A stretch of 64,000 nucleotides of DNA, taken from Streptomyces lanatus (GTDB taxonomy: Bacteria; Actinomycetota; Actinomycetes; Streptomycetales; Streptomycetaceae). Below the pieces are notes generated by a model. That model searched no databases and was not told the origin of the DNA. It worked only from the letters and a program-made list of their open reading frames with translations. Below are positions 27,079 to 35,079 of the stretch, piece by piece. Location: positions 367,901 through 431,900 of the forward strand of contig NZ_BNBM01000007.1 in assembly GCF_014655715.1 (NCBI RefSeq), read 5' to 3'. How positions within the stretch are numbered: position 1 is the stretch's first letter; each line of letters begins with the position of its first letter. The translations under genes were made by a program, and so were the position numbers.

Positions 27079-27525
27079 TCAGTCCTGCCAGCGGTCCTCG
27101 TCCTTCGTCGGCCTGCGGCGCCAGCCCCGGAACAGGCCGGGGTTGGTGCGTACCGCCTGGACGACGTTCACGCCCACGATGCCGACCCAGGTGACCAGCA
27201 GGCCGGAGAGGCCGGCCACGCCGCCGCCGATTCCGGACAGGGGGACGGCGACGATCAGTGTGACGATGCCGAAGCCGAAGCGCTCGCCGAAGGAGTCGGA
27301 GTCCGTCGGCTTCGGTGAGCGCGAGCCCCGGGCCACCACCATCTGCTGCTCGGCGAGCTGTCGCCGCAGCCGGCGCTCGACAGCGCCGTCGATGCGCTGG
27401 TCGACCTTCTCCATGAACGAGTCGACCAGCGCGGACTCGTACTCGTCGCCCAATTCCCTGCGTGCCTGCAAGGTGGCGTTCAGTTCCTTCTTGAGCTCGG
27501 TGTCCCGCGCGTCCATTCCGGTCAT
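27079..27525 (-). CDS. Conserved hypothetical membrane protein
   Basis: This 148-residue protein has a helical N-terminal half that could form a coiled coil (ARDTELKKELNATLQARREL, SFMEKVDQRIDGAVERRLRRQL). Two membrane helices follow (FGFGIVTLIVAVPLSGIGGG and GLSGLLVTWVGIVGVNVVQ) and a short basic tail (FRGWRRRPTKDEDRWQD). It is a type found widely in actinobacteria without known function. ATG 27516, three codons later, is an equally possible start. It follows the ABC importer operon on the same strand with a 71-bp gap and may be separate from it. Confidence 0.78.
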   Translation of the reverse strand: MTGMDARDTELKKELNATLQARRELGDEYESALVDSFMEKVDQRIDGAVERRLRRQLAEQQMVVARGSRSPKPTDSDSFGERFGFGIVTLIVAVPLSGIGGGVAGLSGLLVTWVGIVGVNVVQAVRTNPGLFRGWRRRPTKDEDRWQD

Positions 27526-27596
27526 ACGTCCACGGTAGGGAGCGGGGCTCCCCACCGCACGGGGGTTAGCCCCACTATTCGGCAGGGGGCCAGCCG

Positions 27597-28535
27597 TCAC
27601 TGCGCAACGAGGCCGTGCTCCTTCGCGTACGCGTTCGCCACGTCCTCGGGGTCCTTCTTGTCCTTGTCGACCAGCCGGTTCAGTTCGGTCAGCTGGGCCG
27701 TGGACAGGGTGTTGCCGAGGCGGGCGAGGGCTTTGCGGACGGTGGAGTCGGCCTTGCGGTCGGCGATCAGCGGGACCACGTGCTGGCCGGGGATGAGGTT
27801 CTTGGGGTCGGTCAGGACCACCCAGTCGTTGGCCTGGATGTCGGTGTCGGTGGTGAAGAGGTTCGCCACGTCCACGTCGCCCTTCTTCAGGGCGCCCTTG
27901 ACCAGGGGGCCGGAGGAGTCGAGGGATTTGAATTCCTTGAATTCCACCCCGTAGACCTCCTTCAGGCCCACCGCCCCGACCTCCCGCTTCTTCACCTCGG
28001 GCGCCGCGCCGATCACCAGCTTGCCGTTCTGCTTCTTGAGGTCGGCGAGGGACGTCAGGCCGTACTTCTCGGCCGTCTCCCGGGTGACCACGAAGGCGTC
28101 CGAGTCCTCGGCCATGCCGTACGGCAGCACCTGGAGGCCGGCGGGGAGGGCGATCGCCAACGCGTTCTGCATCTCGCCCTCCTCCGTCGCGGTCGCCTTG
28201 GGGGCGACGTAGTGCAGGAGGGCGCCCTGGTACTCGGGGAGCAGGTCGATGTCGCCGCCCTTGAGGGCGGGGATGAGGATCTCCCGGGTGCCGAGGTTGG
28301 GGCGGACGTTCACCTTGACGCCGGCCGCGTCGAGGACGGCGGCGTAGAGGTAGCCGAGCACCTGGTTCTCGGTGAAGTTGGCGGTGCCGATGGTGATGCC
28401 GCCCTTGCTGGAGCCGCCGCCGGATCCGGCGGAGCTGTCGCCTTCGAGGGAGGTGATGCCGGAGGAGCAGGCGGACAGTGCGGGGACGGTGACGGCTGCT
28501 CCAGCGAGCGCGCCGAGGAGAGTACGACGGTTCAT
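27597..28535 (-). CDS. Osmoprotectant-type ABC transporter substrate-binding lipoprotein
   Basis: This is a 312-residue lipoprotein. The signal peptide MNRRTLLGALAGAAVTVPALSACSSG has lipobox LSAC. The mature protein matches the ProX/OpuCC family: ITIGTANFTENQVLGYLYA, NLGTREILIPALKGGDIDLLPEYQGALL, and TTDTDIQANDWVVLTDP. Such proteins bind glycine betaine, carnitine, choline or similar quaternary amines outside the cell. It is the last gene of a four-gene operon. The exact ligand is uncertain; the neighbouring lyase-like gene and RpiR regulator could mean an unusual substrate. Confidence 0.92.
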   Translation of the reverse strand: MNRRTLLGALAGAAVTVPALSACSSGITSLEGDSSAGSGGGSSKGGITIGTANFTENQVLGYLYAAVLDAAGVKVNVRPNLGTREILIPALKGGDIDLLPEYQGALLHYVAPKATATEEGEMQNALAIALPAGLQVLPYGMAEDSDAFVVTRETAEKYGLTSLADLKKQNGKLVIGAAPEVKKREVGAVGLKEVYGVEFKEFKSLDSSGPLVKGALKKGDVDVANLFTTDTDIQANDWVVLTDPKNLIPGQHVVPLIADRKADSTVRKALARLGNTLSTAQLTELNRLVDKDKKDPEDVANAYAKEHGLVAQ

Positions 28536-28546
28536 CGGAAAGATCC

Positions 28547-29209
28547 CTAGGCAGTGCGGTGGCGGAAGAGGAAGCGCTGGAGGCCGGACAGGGCCAGGTC
28601 GAGGATCACGGCGACCACGGCGACCAGCACCGCGCCGCCGAGCACCTGCACCAGGTCGCGCTGGGCCAGGCCGTCGAAGACGTAGCGGCCGAGGCCCCCG
28701 AAGGAGACGTACGCGGCGATCGTCGCCGTGGCCACGACCTGGATCAGCGCGAGGCGCAGGCCCGTCATGATCAGCGGGAGGGCGAGGGGCAGCTCCACCT
28801 GGAGGAGGACCTGGTGGCCGCGCATGCCCTGGCCGCGTGCCGCGTCCTTCACGTCCGGGTCGACGGCCGTCATCCCGGCGTAGGTGTTGGTGACGATCGC
28901 CGGGACCGCGAGGGCGACGAGTGCGACGTAGACCGGCAGCATGGACAGCCCGCCGGCCAGGAAGACCAGGACGACGAGGCCCACGGTGGGCAGGGCGCGG
29001 CCGAAGGACGCGAGGTTGATCGCGACGAAGGCACCCTTGCCGGTGTGGCCGATCAGCAGGCCGAGGGGGAGGCCGATCGCCGCCGCGATGAGCGTGGCGA
29101 GCAGGGAGTACTGGAGGTGTTCGGCCAGGCGGTGCGCGATGCCGTCCGGGCCGGTCCACTGCTCGCTGCCGACCAGCCAGGCGCCGAGGTTCTTGAAGAG
29201 TTCGTACAT
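28547..29209 (-). CDS. Osmoprotectant-type ABC transporter permease (OpuCD-like)
   Basis: This 220-residue permease has about six helices (LQYSLLATLIAAAIGLPLGLLIG, then TVGLVVLVFLAGGLSMLPVYVALVALA). The coupling motif EAA-type loop VDPDVKDAARGQGMRGHQVLLQVELPLALPLIMTGLRLA is plain. It lies one base before the other permease gene's end in the operon and should form a heterodimer with it. Confidence 0.92.
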   Translation of the reverse strand: MYELFKNLGAWLVGSEQWTGPDGIAHRLAEHLQYSLLATLIAAAIGLPLGLLIGHTGKGAFVAINLASFGRALPTVGLVVLVFLAGGLSMLPVYVALVALAVPAIVTNTYAGMTAVDPDVKDAARGQGMRGHQVLLQVELPLALPLIMTGLRLALIQVVATATIAAYVSFGGLGRYVFDGLAQRDLVQVLGGAVLVAVVAVILDLALSGLQRFLFRHRTA

Positions 29210-29210
29210 G

Positions 29211-29852
29211 TCAGGCTTGCCGCCTCCGCCACGGGGTCAGGACGTACTGCAGGGCGACCAGCAGCGCGTCCGCGACCACGGCGAGGAGCAGCGTCAGGAC
29301 CACTCCTACGATCACCGGGGTCGGGAAGTTGCGCTGGAAGCCGTCGGTGAAGAGCTGGCCGAGGCCGCCGTCGCCGATGTAGGTCGCGACCGAGACCAGG
29401 GAGATGGACATGACGGTCGCGATCCGGACGCCGGCCATGATCACGGGGAGGGCGAGCGGGAACTCGACGGTGAGGAGCGTGCGCAGCGGGCGTGTGCCCA
29501 TCGCCTTCGCCGCCTCCTTCGCCTTCACCGGGACCGAGTCCAGGCCCTCGACGGTGTTCCGGAGGAGGACCACCAGCGTGTAGACCGTCAGGCCGACGAC
29601 CGTGGTGGTGCGGGTGAGGCCGGAGACCGGGAGCAGGAGCACGAAGATCGCGATCGACGGGATCGTGAACAGGACGTTCGACAGGCCCAGCAGGAAGCCG
29701 CGCAGGGGGCGGACGCGGTGGGCGACCACCGCGAGGGGCAGGGAGATCAGGACGCCGAGGAAGACTGCGGTCAGCGCGGCCTGGAGGTGGGAGAGCGTCA
29801 GGGTGGTGAGGTCGTCGGTGTGGTCGCCTATCCACGACCAGTCGATGGTCAC
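29211..29852 (-). CDS. Osmoprotectant-type ABC transporter permease (OpuCB-like)
   Basis: This is a 213-residue permease with helices from LQAALTAVFLGVLISLPLAVVA onward and the coupling loop VPVKAKEAAKAMGTRPLRTLLTVEFPLALP. The GTG start overlaps the stop of the ATPase gene by four bases (GTGA), giving translational coupling. A one-base gap separates its end from the next permease start. Together the two permeases form the membrane channel. Confidence 0.92.
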   Translation of the reverse strand: MTIDWSWIGDHTDDLTTLTLSHLQAALTAVFLGVLISLPLAVVAHRVRPLRGFLLGLSNVLFTIPSIAIFVLLLPVSGLTRTTTVVGLTVYTLVVLLRNTVEGLDSVPVKAKEAAKAMGTRPLRTLLTVEFPLALPVIMAGVRIATVMSISLVSVATYIGDGGLGQLFTDGFQRNFPTPVIVGVVLTLLLAVVADALLVALQYVLTPWRRRQA

Positions 29853-30883
29853 GCGGTCACCCGCGCTTCCGTGTGCGCCTGGCCCGCGTGCTGGTGGATG
29901 TCGTCGCGCGACGTCACGCCGCTGAGCACTCCGGTCGCATCGACTCGGGCTATCAGGCCGGTGGGGGAGGCGATGGACTCGTTGAGCGCGGCGAGGAGCG
30001 AATCGCCGTCCCTCAGCGGGCGTACGGGGATCTCCGCGTCCTTCGACGCCCAGTGGACCGGCCTGTTCGCCTCGTCGAGGACCAGGCTCCAGGGGCCGCC
30101 CTCCGGCGCCGGGCCCTGGGGGACCTCCGCCAGGGTCTTCAGCGACAGCAGCTTCAGGCCGCGCTCGGCGCCGAGGAAGTCGGCCACGAAGTCGTCGGCG
30201 GGGCGGGCGAGGAGTTCGGCGGGCGCGGCGCACTGGACGAGGTGGCCGCCGGTGCGGAAGATCGCGATCTGGTCGCCGAGCCGTACCGCCTCGTCGACGT
30301 CGTGGGTGACGAAGACGATGGTCTTGCTCAACTCCTTCTGGAGGCGGAGCAGTTCGTCCTGGAGCTGGGTGCGCACGACCGGGTCGACCGCGCCGAACGG
30401 CTCGTCCATCAGCAGCACCGGCGGGTCGGCGGCGAGTGCGCGGGCCACGCCGACGCGCTGCTGCTGGCCGCCGGAGAGCTGGTGCGGGTAGCGGCGGCCG
30501 GTGTCGGCGGGCAGGCCCACGGTTTCGAGGAGCTCGGCCGCCTTCGTACGTGCTCTGCGGCGGCTCCAGCCCAGCAGCAGCGGCACGGTGGCGATGTTGT
30601 CGAGCACCGTGCGGTGCGGGAACAGGCCCGCCTGCTGGATGACGTAACCGATGGAGCGGCGCAGTTCGGCGGCGTCCTGGCGGGTGACGTCCTTGCCGCC
30701 GACCTGGATGGTGCCGGAGGTCGGCTCCACCATCCGGTTGATCATCCGCAGCGTGGTGGTCTTGCCGCAACCGGAGGATCCGACCAGGACGGTCACGCCG
30801 CCCTCCGGCATCTGGAGGGAGAGATCGTGGACTGCCGTCGTGCCGTTGGGGAAGCGCTTGTGGACCGCGTCGAACTGGATCAT
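29849..30883 (-). CDS. Osmoprotectant-type ABC transporter ATPase with CBS tail (OpuCA-like)
   Basis: This 344-residue ATPase has Walker A GSSGCGKTT, signature LSGGQQQRVGVARAL, Walker B VLLMDEPFGAVDP, and the family-typical ELSKTIVFVTHDVDEAVRLGDQIAI. The C-terminal 90 residues are a CBS-like module (LLSLKTLAEVP to TGLIARVDATGVLSGVTSRDDIHQH), which in OpuA/OpuC senses ionic strength or nucleotides. It is the first gene of the importer operon. An imperfect palindrome lies 19 bp upstream of its start and could be an operator. Confidence 0.93.
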   Translation of the reverse strand: MIQFDAVHKRFPNGTTAVHDLSLQMPEGGVTVLVGSSGCGKTTTLRMINRMVEPTSGTIQVGGKDVTRQDAAELRRSIGYVIQQAGLFPHRTVLDNIATVPLLLGWSRRRARTKAAELLETVGLPADTGRRYPHQLSGGQQQRVGVARALAADPPVLLMDEPFGAVDPVVRTQLQDELLRLQKELSKTIVFVTHDVDEAVRLGDQIAIFRTGGHLVQCAAPAELLARPADDFVADFLGAERGLKLLSLKTLAEVPQGPAPEGGPWSLVLDEANRPVHWASKDAEIPVRPLRDGDSLLAALNESIASPTGLIARVDATGVLSGVTSRDDIHQHAGQAHTEARVTA

Positions 30884-30901
30884 GAGATGTCCCTTGCCCG
30901 G

Positions 30902-30919
30902 CTGTATAACGTCATGCAG
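30902..30919. promoter_or_regulatory. Imperfect palindrome between importer and lyase-like genes
   Basis: CTGTATAACGTCATGCAG is an inverted repeat with one mismatch per arm pair (CTGTAT/ATGCAG). It sits in the 141-bp divergent promoter region and is a candidate site for the RpiR regulator encoded next to the lyase-like gene. Confidence 0.4.
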
Positions 30920-31024
30920 AGTTCTCGGTAGGTGAATAACTTGTCAACGGTTTGGTGTAAATCCGGAGTAACGGATGACTGAAGCGCGAGATCGGATGTC
31001 CGAGTTGAGGGAGGTTTGGGCTTG

Positions 31025-32533
31025 ATGTCGTCTCGGATCGTGGACGCGTCGAGGGATGTCCACACTGGACTGGTCGTCCTCGACGGGATCGGGCTCGGCG
31101 TCGAGGACGTCGCCCGCCTCGCCGACGGGAGCGCGCGGCCGGTTCCCGCGTCCGACGCGATGAAGCGGGCCGAGGAGTCCTGGGACGCGGCCCGTCTCAT
31201 CGCCGCGACCGGACGCGTCTACGGCCGCTCCACCGGCGTCGGCGCCAACCGGAACGAGGACGTGCCCACCGAGGCCGCCGCCGAACACGGCCTGCGCCTG
31301 CTGCGCAGCCACGCCGGCGCCATCGGCGCGGAGCTGCCCGCCCGGGAGGTCCGGGCCATGCTCGCCGTACGCGCGAATCAATTGCTGGCCGGGGGTGCGG
31401 GGCTGCGCCCGACCGTCATCACCGCCATGTGCGAGGCGCTGGAGAGCGGCGCCCACCCGGTCGTGAACGAGTTCGGCTCGGTCGGCACCGGCGACCTCGC
31501 CGCCCTCGCGCAGACCGGCCTCGCGCTGGCCGGTGAGCACCCCTGGCGCGGCTGCGGGGCGCCCGAGCCGCAGCCGCTGGACAACAACGACGCCCTCGCG
31601 TTCATCAGCAGCAACGCCCTCACCCTCGGCCAGGCCGCCCTCGCCCTGCACGAACTGCGCGGACTCGTCGCCGCCACCCAGGTCGTCGCCGCCCTGTCCC
31701 TGCTCGCCGTCGACGGCTCCCACGAGGCGTACGCCGCCCCCGTGCACACCGCCCGGCCGCACCGGGGGAGCACCGAAGTCGCCCGCCGAATGCGGGAGTT
31801 GATCGGCGCCGAGGACCGGCCGACCCCGCCCCTCGGCCGGATCCAGGACCCGTACGGCTTCCGCTGCCTCCCTCAGATCCACGGCCCCGCGCACGACGCC
31901 GCCGACGCCCTGGAGCAGGTGCTCGCGGTGGAGATCAACGCCGCCGCGGAGAACCCGCTGATCTCCCCCGAGGACATGGCGGCCTACCATCACGGCGGCT
32001 TCTACCAGGCCCAACTCGCCCTGTCCCTGGACCATTTCAGGCTGGCCCTCACCCAGGTGGCCCGCCTGTCGACCTCCCGGCTCTCCACCCTCAACGAGCC
32101 CGCCTACACCCGCCTCAAGCCCTTCCTCGCCGACCAGGCACCCGCCTCGTCCGGCGTGATGATCCTGGAGTACGCCGCCGCTGCCGCCCTCGGTGACCTG
32201 CGCGCCTTCTCCGCTCCCGCCTCGCTCGGGCACGCTGTACTCTCCCGGGGCGTGGAGGAGCAGGCCAGCTTCGCCTCGCTCGCCGCGCGGCAGACACTGC
32301 GCGCGTGCGGCGCGTACCGTCTCGTCGTCGGCTGTGAACTCGTCGCCGCCGTACGGGCGTTGCGCCAGCGCGGTCTCAGGCCCGAACCTGAGCTTCCGAT
32401 CGGGCGGGCGATGGAGCTCGCCGAGTCGGTGCTCGACGACGACCCGGCCGACCGCCCGCTCACCGACGACGTGACGGCGGCGGCCGCACTGCTGGACCGG
32501 TTCACGGACATCTGGAGAGGGAGCGCGGGATGA
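31025..32533 (+). CDS. Aromatic amino acid lyase (HAL/PAL)-like protein with altered MIO motif
   Basis: This 502-residue protein has the histidine/phenylalanine ammonia-lyase fold by several signatures: RVYGRSTGVGANRN near the N terminus, VEINAAAENPLIS in the middle, and SSGVMILEYAAAAALGDLRAFSAPAS followed by GVEEQASFASLAARQ. However, the segment that should read GSVGASGDLAPLAH is GSVGTGDLAALAQ (residues 151-163): the Ala-Ser-Gly triad that cyclises to the MIO cofactor is absent, with one residue lost. The typical KEGLALINGTQ is also NNDALAFISSNAL. It may therefore be a non-classical or non-lyase member. Its stop overlaps the RpiR gene (ATGA), and the importer operon is divergent, suggesting one catabolic or sensing unit. 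It is not the canonical hutH. Confidence 0.8.
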   Translation: MSSRIVDASRDVHTGLVVLDGIGLGVEDVARLADGSARPVPASDAMKRAEESWDAARLIAATGRVYGRSTGVGANRNEDVPTEAAAEHGLRLLRSHAGAIGAELPAREVRAMLAVRANQLLAGGAGLRPTVITAMCEALESGAHPVVNEFGSVGTGDLAALAQTGLALAGEHPWRGCGAPEPQPLDNNDALAFISSNALTLGQAALALHELRGLVAATQVVAALSLLAVDGSHEAYAAPVHTARPHRGSTEVARRMRELIGAEDRPTPPLGRIQDPYGFRCLPQIHGPAHDAADALEQVLAVEINAAAENPLISPEDMAAYHHGGFYQAQLALSLDHFRLALTQVARLSTSRLSTLNEPAYTRLKPFLADQAPASSGVMILEYAAAAALGDLRAFSAPASLGHAVLSRGVEEQASFASLAARQTLRACGAYRLVVGCELVAAVRALRQRGLRPEPELPIGRAMELAESVLDDDPADRPLTDDVTAAAALLDRFTDIWRGSAG

Positions 32534-33390
32534 GCGCGGACAGGCACACCAACGGGACGGACAGCCCCGCCGCGCGACTCCAGGCGCTCTTCGAGGGGCA
32601 CCGGCTCACGCCGACCCAGCGGCGCATCGCGCACAGCATGGTGCGGCGGGCCGCCGACGTGCCCTTCCTGTCCAGCGTCGAACTCGCCGAACTGGCCGGG
32701 GTCAGCCAGCCGTCCGTGACCCGCTTCGCCGTCGCCCTCGGCTTCGACGGCTACCCGGCGCTGCGCAAGCACCTGCGCGAGGTCGCGCCCGTCGAGCCGG
32801 CGCCGGACACCGGCTCGTACAACGAGTACCAGCAGGCCGTCGAGGCCGAGATCGAGAACCTGCGGCATCTCGCGGAGGTGCTGGCCGACCCGCGCCCGGT
32901 GCAGAAGGCGGGGCGCCTGCTCGCCGCCTCGCGCCCCCTGCCGGTGCTCGGCCTGCGCGCCGCCGCCTCCCAGGCGTACGGCTTCTCGTACTTCGCCGCC
33001 AAGGTCCATCCGGACGTACGGCTGCTGCACGAGGGCGGCACGATGATCCAGGACCGTATCGACGCCGCCGTACGCGCGGGCGCCTCGGCCCTGCTGTGCT
33101 TCGCGCTGCCCCGGCATCCGCGCGAGGTGGTGGACACCCTCGCGTATGCCAAGGAGGCCGGGCTGACGGTCGTCACCGTCGCGGACTCCGCGTTCGCGCC
33201 GGTCGCCAAGGTCTCCGACCTGCTGCTGCCCGCCGCCGTCGGCACCGGCCTCGCCTTCGACACGGCCTGCGCGCCGATGCTGCTGGGCCGGGTCCTGCTG
33301 GAGGCGATGTGCGACGACCTGCCGGACGCGCAGGCCCGGCTGGAGGAGTTCGACGCGCGGGCGGCGGGGCGGGGGCTGTTCGTCGAGTGA
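32530..33390 (+). CDS. RpiR-family transcriptional regulator with SIS domain
   Basis: This is a 286-residue regulator. The N-terminal helix-turn-helix reads LTPTQRRIAHSMVRRAADV, then SSVELAELAGVSQPSVTRFAVALGFDGYPALRKHL, the RpiR signature. The C-terminal SIS domain (residues 125-260; LPVLGLRAAASQAYGFSYFAAKV, ALLCFALPRHPREVVDTLAYAKEAGLTVVTV) normally binds phosphosugars, or here perhaps another ligand. Its ATG overlaps the lyase-like gene stop (ATGA), so the two proteins are made together. It is the likely regulator of that gene and of the divergent importer. Confidence 0.92.
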   Translation: MSADRHTNGTDSPAARLQALFEGHRLTPTQRRIAHSMVRRAADVPFLSSVELAELAGVSQPSVTRFAVALGFDGYPALRKHLREVAPVEPAPDTGSYNEYQQAVEAEIENLRHLAEVLADPRPVQKAGRLLAASRPLPVLGLRAAASQAYGFSYFAAKVHPDVRLLHEGGTMIQDRIDAAVRAGASALLCFALPRHPREVVDTLAYAKEAGLTVVTVADSAFAPVAKVSDLLLPAAVGTGLAFDTACAPMLLGRVLLEAMCDDLPDAQARLEEFDARAAGRGLFVE

Positions 33391-33502
33391 CGCCGTTCTG
33401 AGGTCCCGGGGGCTTCTGGAGGCTTCTGGCGGCTTCTTAAGGTTCGTCTCACGTTGGCTGGCTAACCTGCGCGCTGGACGGATCCGAGGCGGGAGGTCGA
33501 AC

Positions 33503-34090
33503 GTGGCACGCGGTGGAGGACAGGGACTGGCCCGGGTGGCCGTCGTCGTACGGGCCGGGGCGGCGCCGCTGTGGTGGCTCGGGGTGTTCGCGGCCGGCAT
33601 CGGCGTACTGGTGCCGGGGCTCACCGGCCGCAGGATCGGCGTCATGGCGGGCGCCGCGCTGTTCATCGTCGCCCTGGCCGTGGTCGCGTACGTCCGCCGC
33701 AAGCGGTACGACGCCCTGATCCGCTCGGCCGCCCGCGCGGGCAAGCACGATGTGCTCCAGGACCGTGCCGTGGCCGTCCGCAACTGGCGCCGGGGGCATC
33801 GGTGGTGGCTGCTGCTCGCCTTCCTCGCCGCGCTGGGCAGCGCCTTCGCGGTGCCGGCCGCCGGCGGGATGCTGCTGGCGGGGTGCGGTGCGGGGCTGTG
33901 GCTCAAGGCGGCGTGGCTCGGGCGGCGGGAGCGGGCCGACGGCGCCCTGCTGTGGGTGCGGGTCGACTGGCTCGACGCCCGCGGCGGCCGCCCCGCGGGC
34001 AAGGCCGTCAAGGCCTACCGCGGCACGGGCATCGCCGCGGGCGACGCGGCCCCGGGCGGGGCCCGCCGCCGCACCGCGGCGCTGGTGTAG
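33503..34090 (+). CDS. Hypothetical membrane protein
   Basis: This is a 195-residue protein I do not recognise. Four hydrophobic stretches are visible: APLWWLGVFAAGIGVLVPGL, IGVMAGAALFIVALAVVAYV, WWLLLAFLAALGSAFAVP, and GGMLLAGCGAGLWLKAAW, with basic loops between them (RRKRYDALIRSAARAGKHD). GTG 33503 has GGGAGG at a good distance. It is convergent with the roadblock genes, only eight bases apart. Conservation within the genus is likely but unverified. Confidence 0.7.
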   Translation: MARGGGQGLARVAVVVRAGAAPLWWLGVFAAGIGVLVPGLTGRRIGVMAGAALFIVALAVVAYVRRKRYDALIRSAARAGKHDVLQDRAVAVRNWRRGHRWWLLLAFLAALGSAFAVPAAGGMLLAGCGAGLWLKAAWLGRRERADGALLWVRVDWLDARGGRPAGKAVKAYRGTGIAAGDAAPGGARRRTAALV

Positions 34091-34098
34091 CCGGGGGG

Positions 34099-34473
34099 TC
34101 AGACCTCCAGATCCTCCTCGATCTTCTTCAGCTGATGCCTGGCCATGGCCAGGTTGGCGCGCTTGACGTCGAGCACCAGATACAGGAAGAGCCCGTTCCC
34201 GCCGCGCCCGCTGATCAGCCGGATCAGGTGGTACTGGTCGGTGAGCGTGATCAGGATGTCCTCGATGCCGCCCTTGAGGCCGAGGTGCTCCATCGTGCGC
34301 ATCTTCGAGCGGACGACGTCTGTGTTGCCGGCGGCGGCGACATTGAGGTCGAAGCTCTTGCTGCCGCCGAGCGTGCCCAGCGCCATTCCGCTGGTGTAGT
34401 CGACCAGGGCGACTCCGGTCGCGCCCTCGATCGAGGCCAGGGCTTCCTTCAGTGCGGTCTCGGTGTTGGCCAT
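34099..34473 (-). CDS. Roadblock/LC7 domain protein
   Basis: This 124-residue cytoplasmic protein consists of one roadblock fold: ALASIEGATGVALVDYTSGMALGTLGG, then DLNVAAAGNTDVVRSKMRTM, IEDILITLTDQYHLIRLI, and FLYLVLDVKRANLAMARHQLKKIE. Roadblock proteins dimerise and regulate small GTPases; in Streptomyces they are partners in conservon-type switches. ATG 34473 has GAGAGG upstream. It is the last of a four-gene run on this strand. Confidence 0.9.
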   Translation of the reverse strand: MANTETALKEALASIEGATGVALVDYTSGMALGTLGGSKSFDLNVAAAGNTDVVRSKMRTMEHLGLKGGIEDILITLTDQYHLIRLISGRGGNGLFLYLVLDVKRANLAMARHQLKKIEEDLEV

Positions 34474-34487
34474 GGTGGGTGTTCCTC

Positions 34488-34955
34488 TCAACTCTCGGTG
34501 GTGGTACGGGCGGTTCGTGCGGTTCGGGTGCGGGCGGCCTCCTTGGCGGGGCTCTTGGCCGGACTGCGCTTCGGAGGCGGCGTCGCCTCCGCGTCGACGA
34601 GCTCGCCGATGCGGGCCCCGGCGCGGCGGCCCTCCAGGTGCAGCCGGCCGACATTGACGCCGTCCGTGGCGAGCAGCGTCAGCACGGCGGTGCGGCCCGC
34701 CGCGTACGTCGCGACATAGCCGTCCGTCCCGTGCAGGAGCAGTTCGCGGAAGTCGCCCCGGCCGGTCGCGTCCGCCGTCCGCATCGCGACGCCGAGCGCG
34801 GCGGCGGTGAGCGCGGCCAGGCCGTCCGGTTCGACGCCGGGGGTGTCATGGGCGAGGACAAGGCCGTCCACGCCGGCCGCGAGCGCTCCGGTGAGTTGGG
34901 GCACCCGGGCTCTGAGCCGACGGAACTCGTCCAGTAGCGGGGCCTCGGCCGCCAT
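34488..34955 (-). CDS. Roadblock/LC7-like protein with basic tail
   Basis: This 155-residue protein has a roadblock-type core (LLDEFRRLRARVPQLTGALAAGVDGLVLAHDTPGVEPDGLAALTAAALGVAMRTA to VLTLLATDGVNVGRLHLEGR) and a Lys/Arg/Thr tail (KRSPAKSPAKEAARTRTARTAR). ATG 34955 has AAGGAGAG at ideal distance. An in-frame ATG at 35099 would add 48 residues containing DRKPYDDRKPY-type repeats and overlap the preceding gene by 20 bp; see the separate repeat entry. It belongs to the roadblock cluster. Confidence 0.8.
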   Translation of the reverse strand: MAAEAPLLDEFRRLRARVPQLTGALAAGVDGLVLAHDTPGVEPDGLAALTAAALGVAMRTADATGRGDFRELLLHGTDGYVATYAAGRTAVLTLLATDGVNVGRLHLEGRRAGARIGELVDAEATPPPKRSPAKSPAKEAARTRTARTARTTTES

Positions 34956-35042
34956 CAGGTCTCTCCTTTCGGCGTGGGGACGCCGGCGCTGCCGCGGCGG
35001 ACCGGGCATCCCGGCCGGCTCACGGTCGTCGTGCGGGTCACG

Positions 35043-35078
35043 GTCGACGTACGGCTTGCGGTCGTCGTACGGCTTGCG
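35043..35078. repeat. Two 18-bp tandem repeats (possible N-terminal extension)
   Basis: The unit GTCGACGTACGGCTTGCG is followed by GTCGTCGTACGGCTTGCG. In the minus frame of the downstream roadblock gene the repeats encode DRKPY/DDRKPY, continued by imperfect VDRDPH and DDREP units. This is either a coding extension or a leader repeat. Confidence 0.6.
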
Positions 35079-35079
35079 G

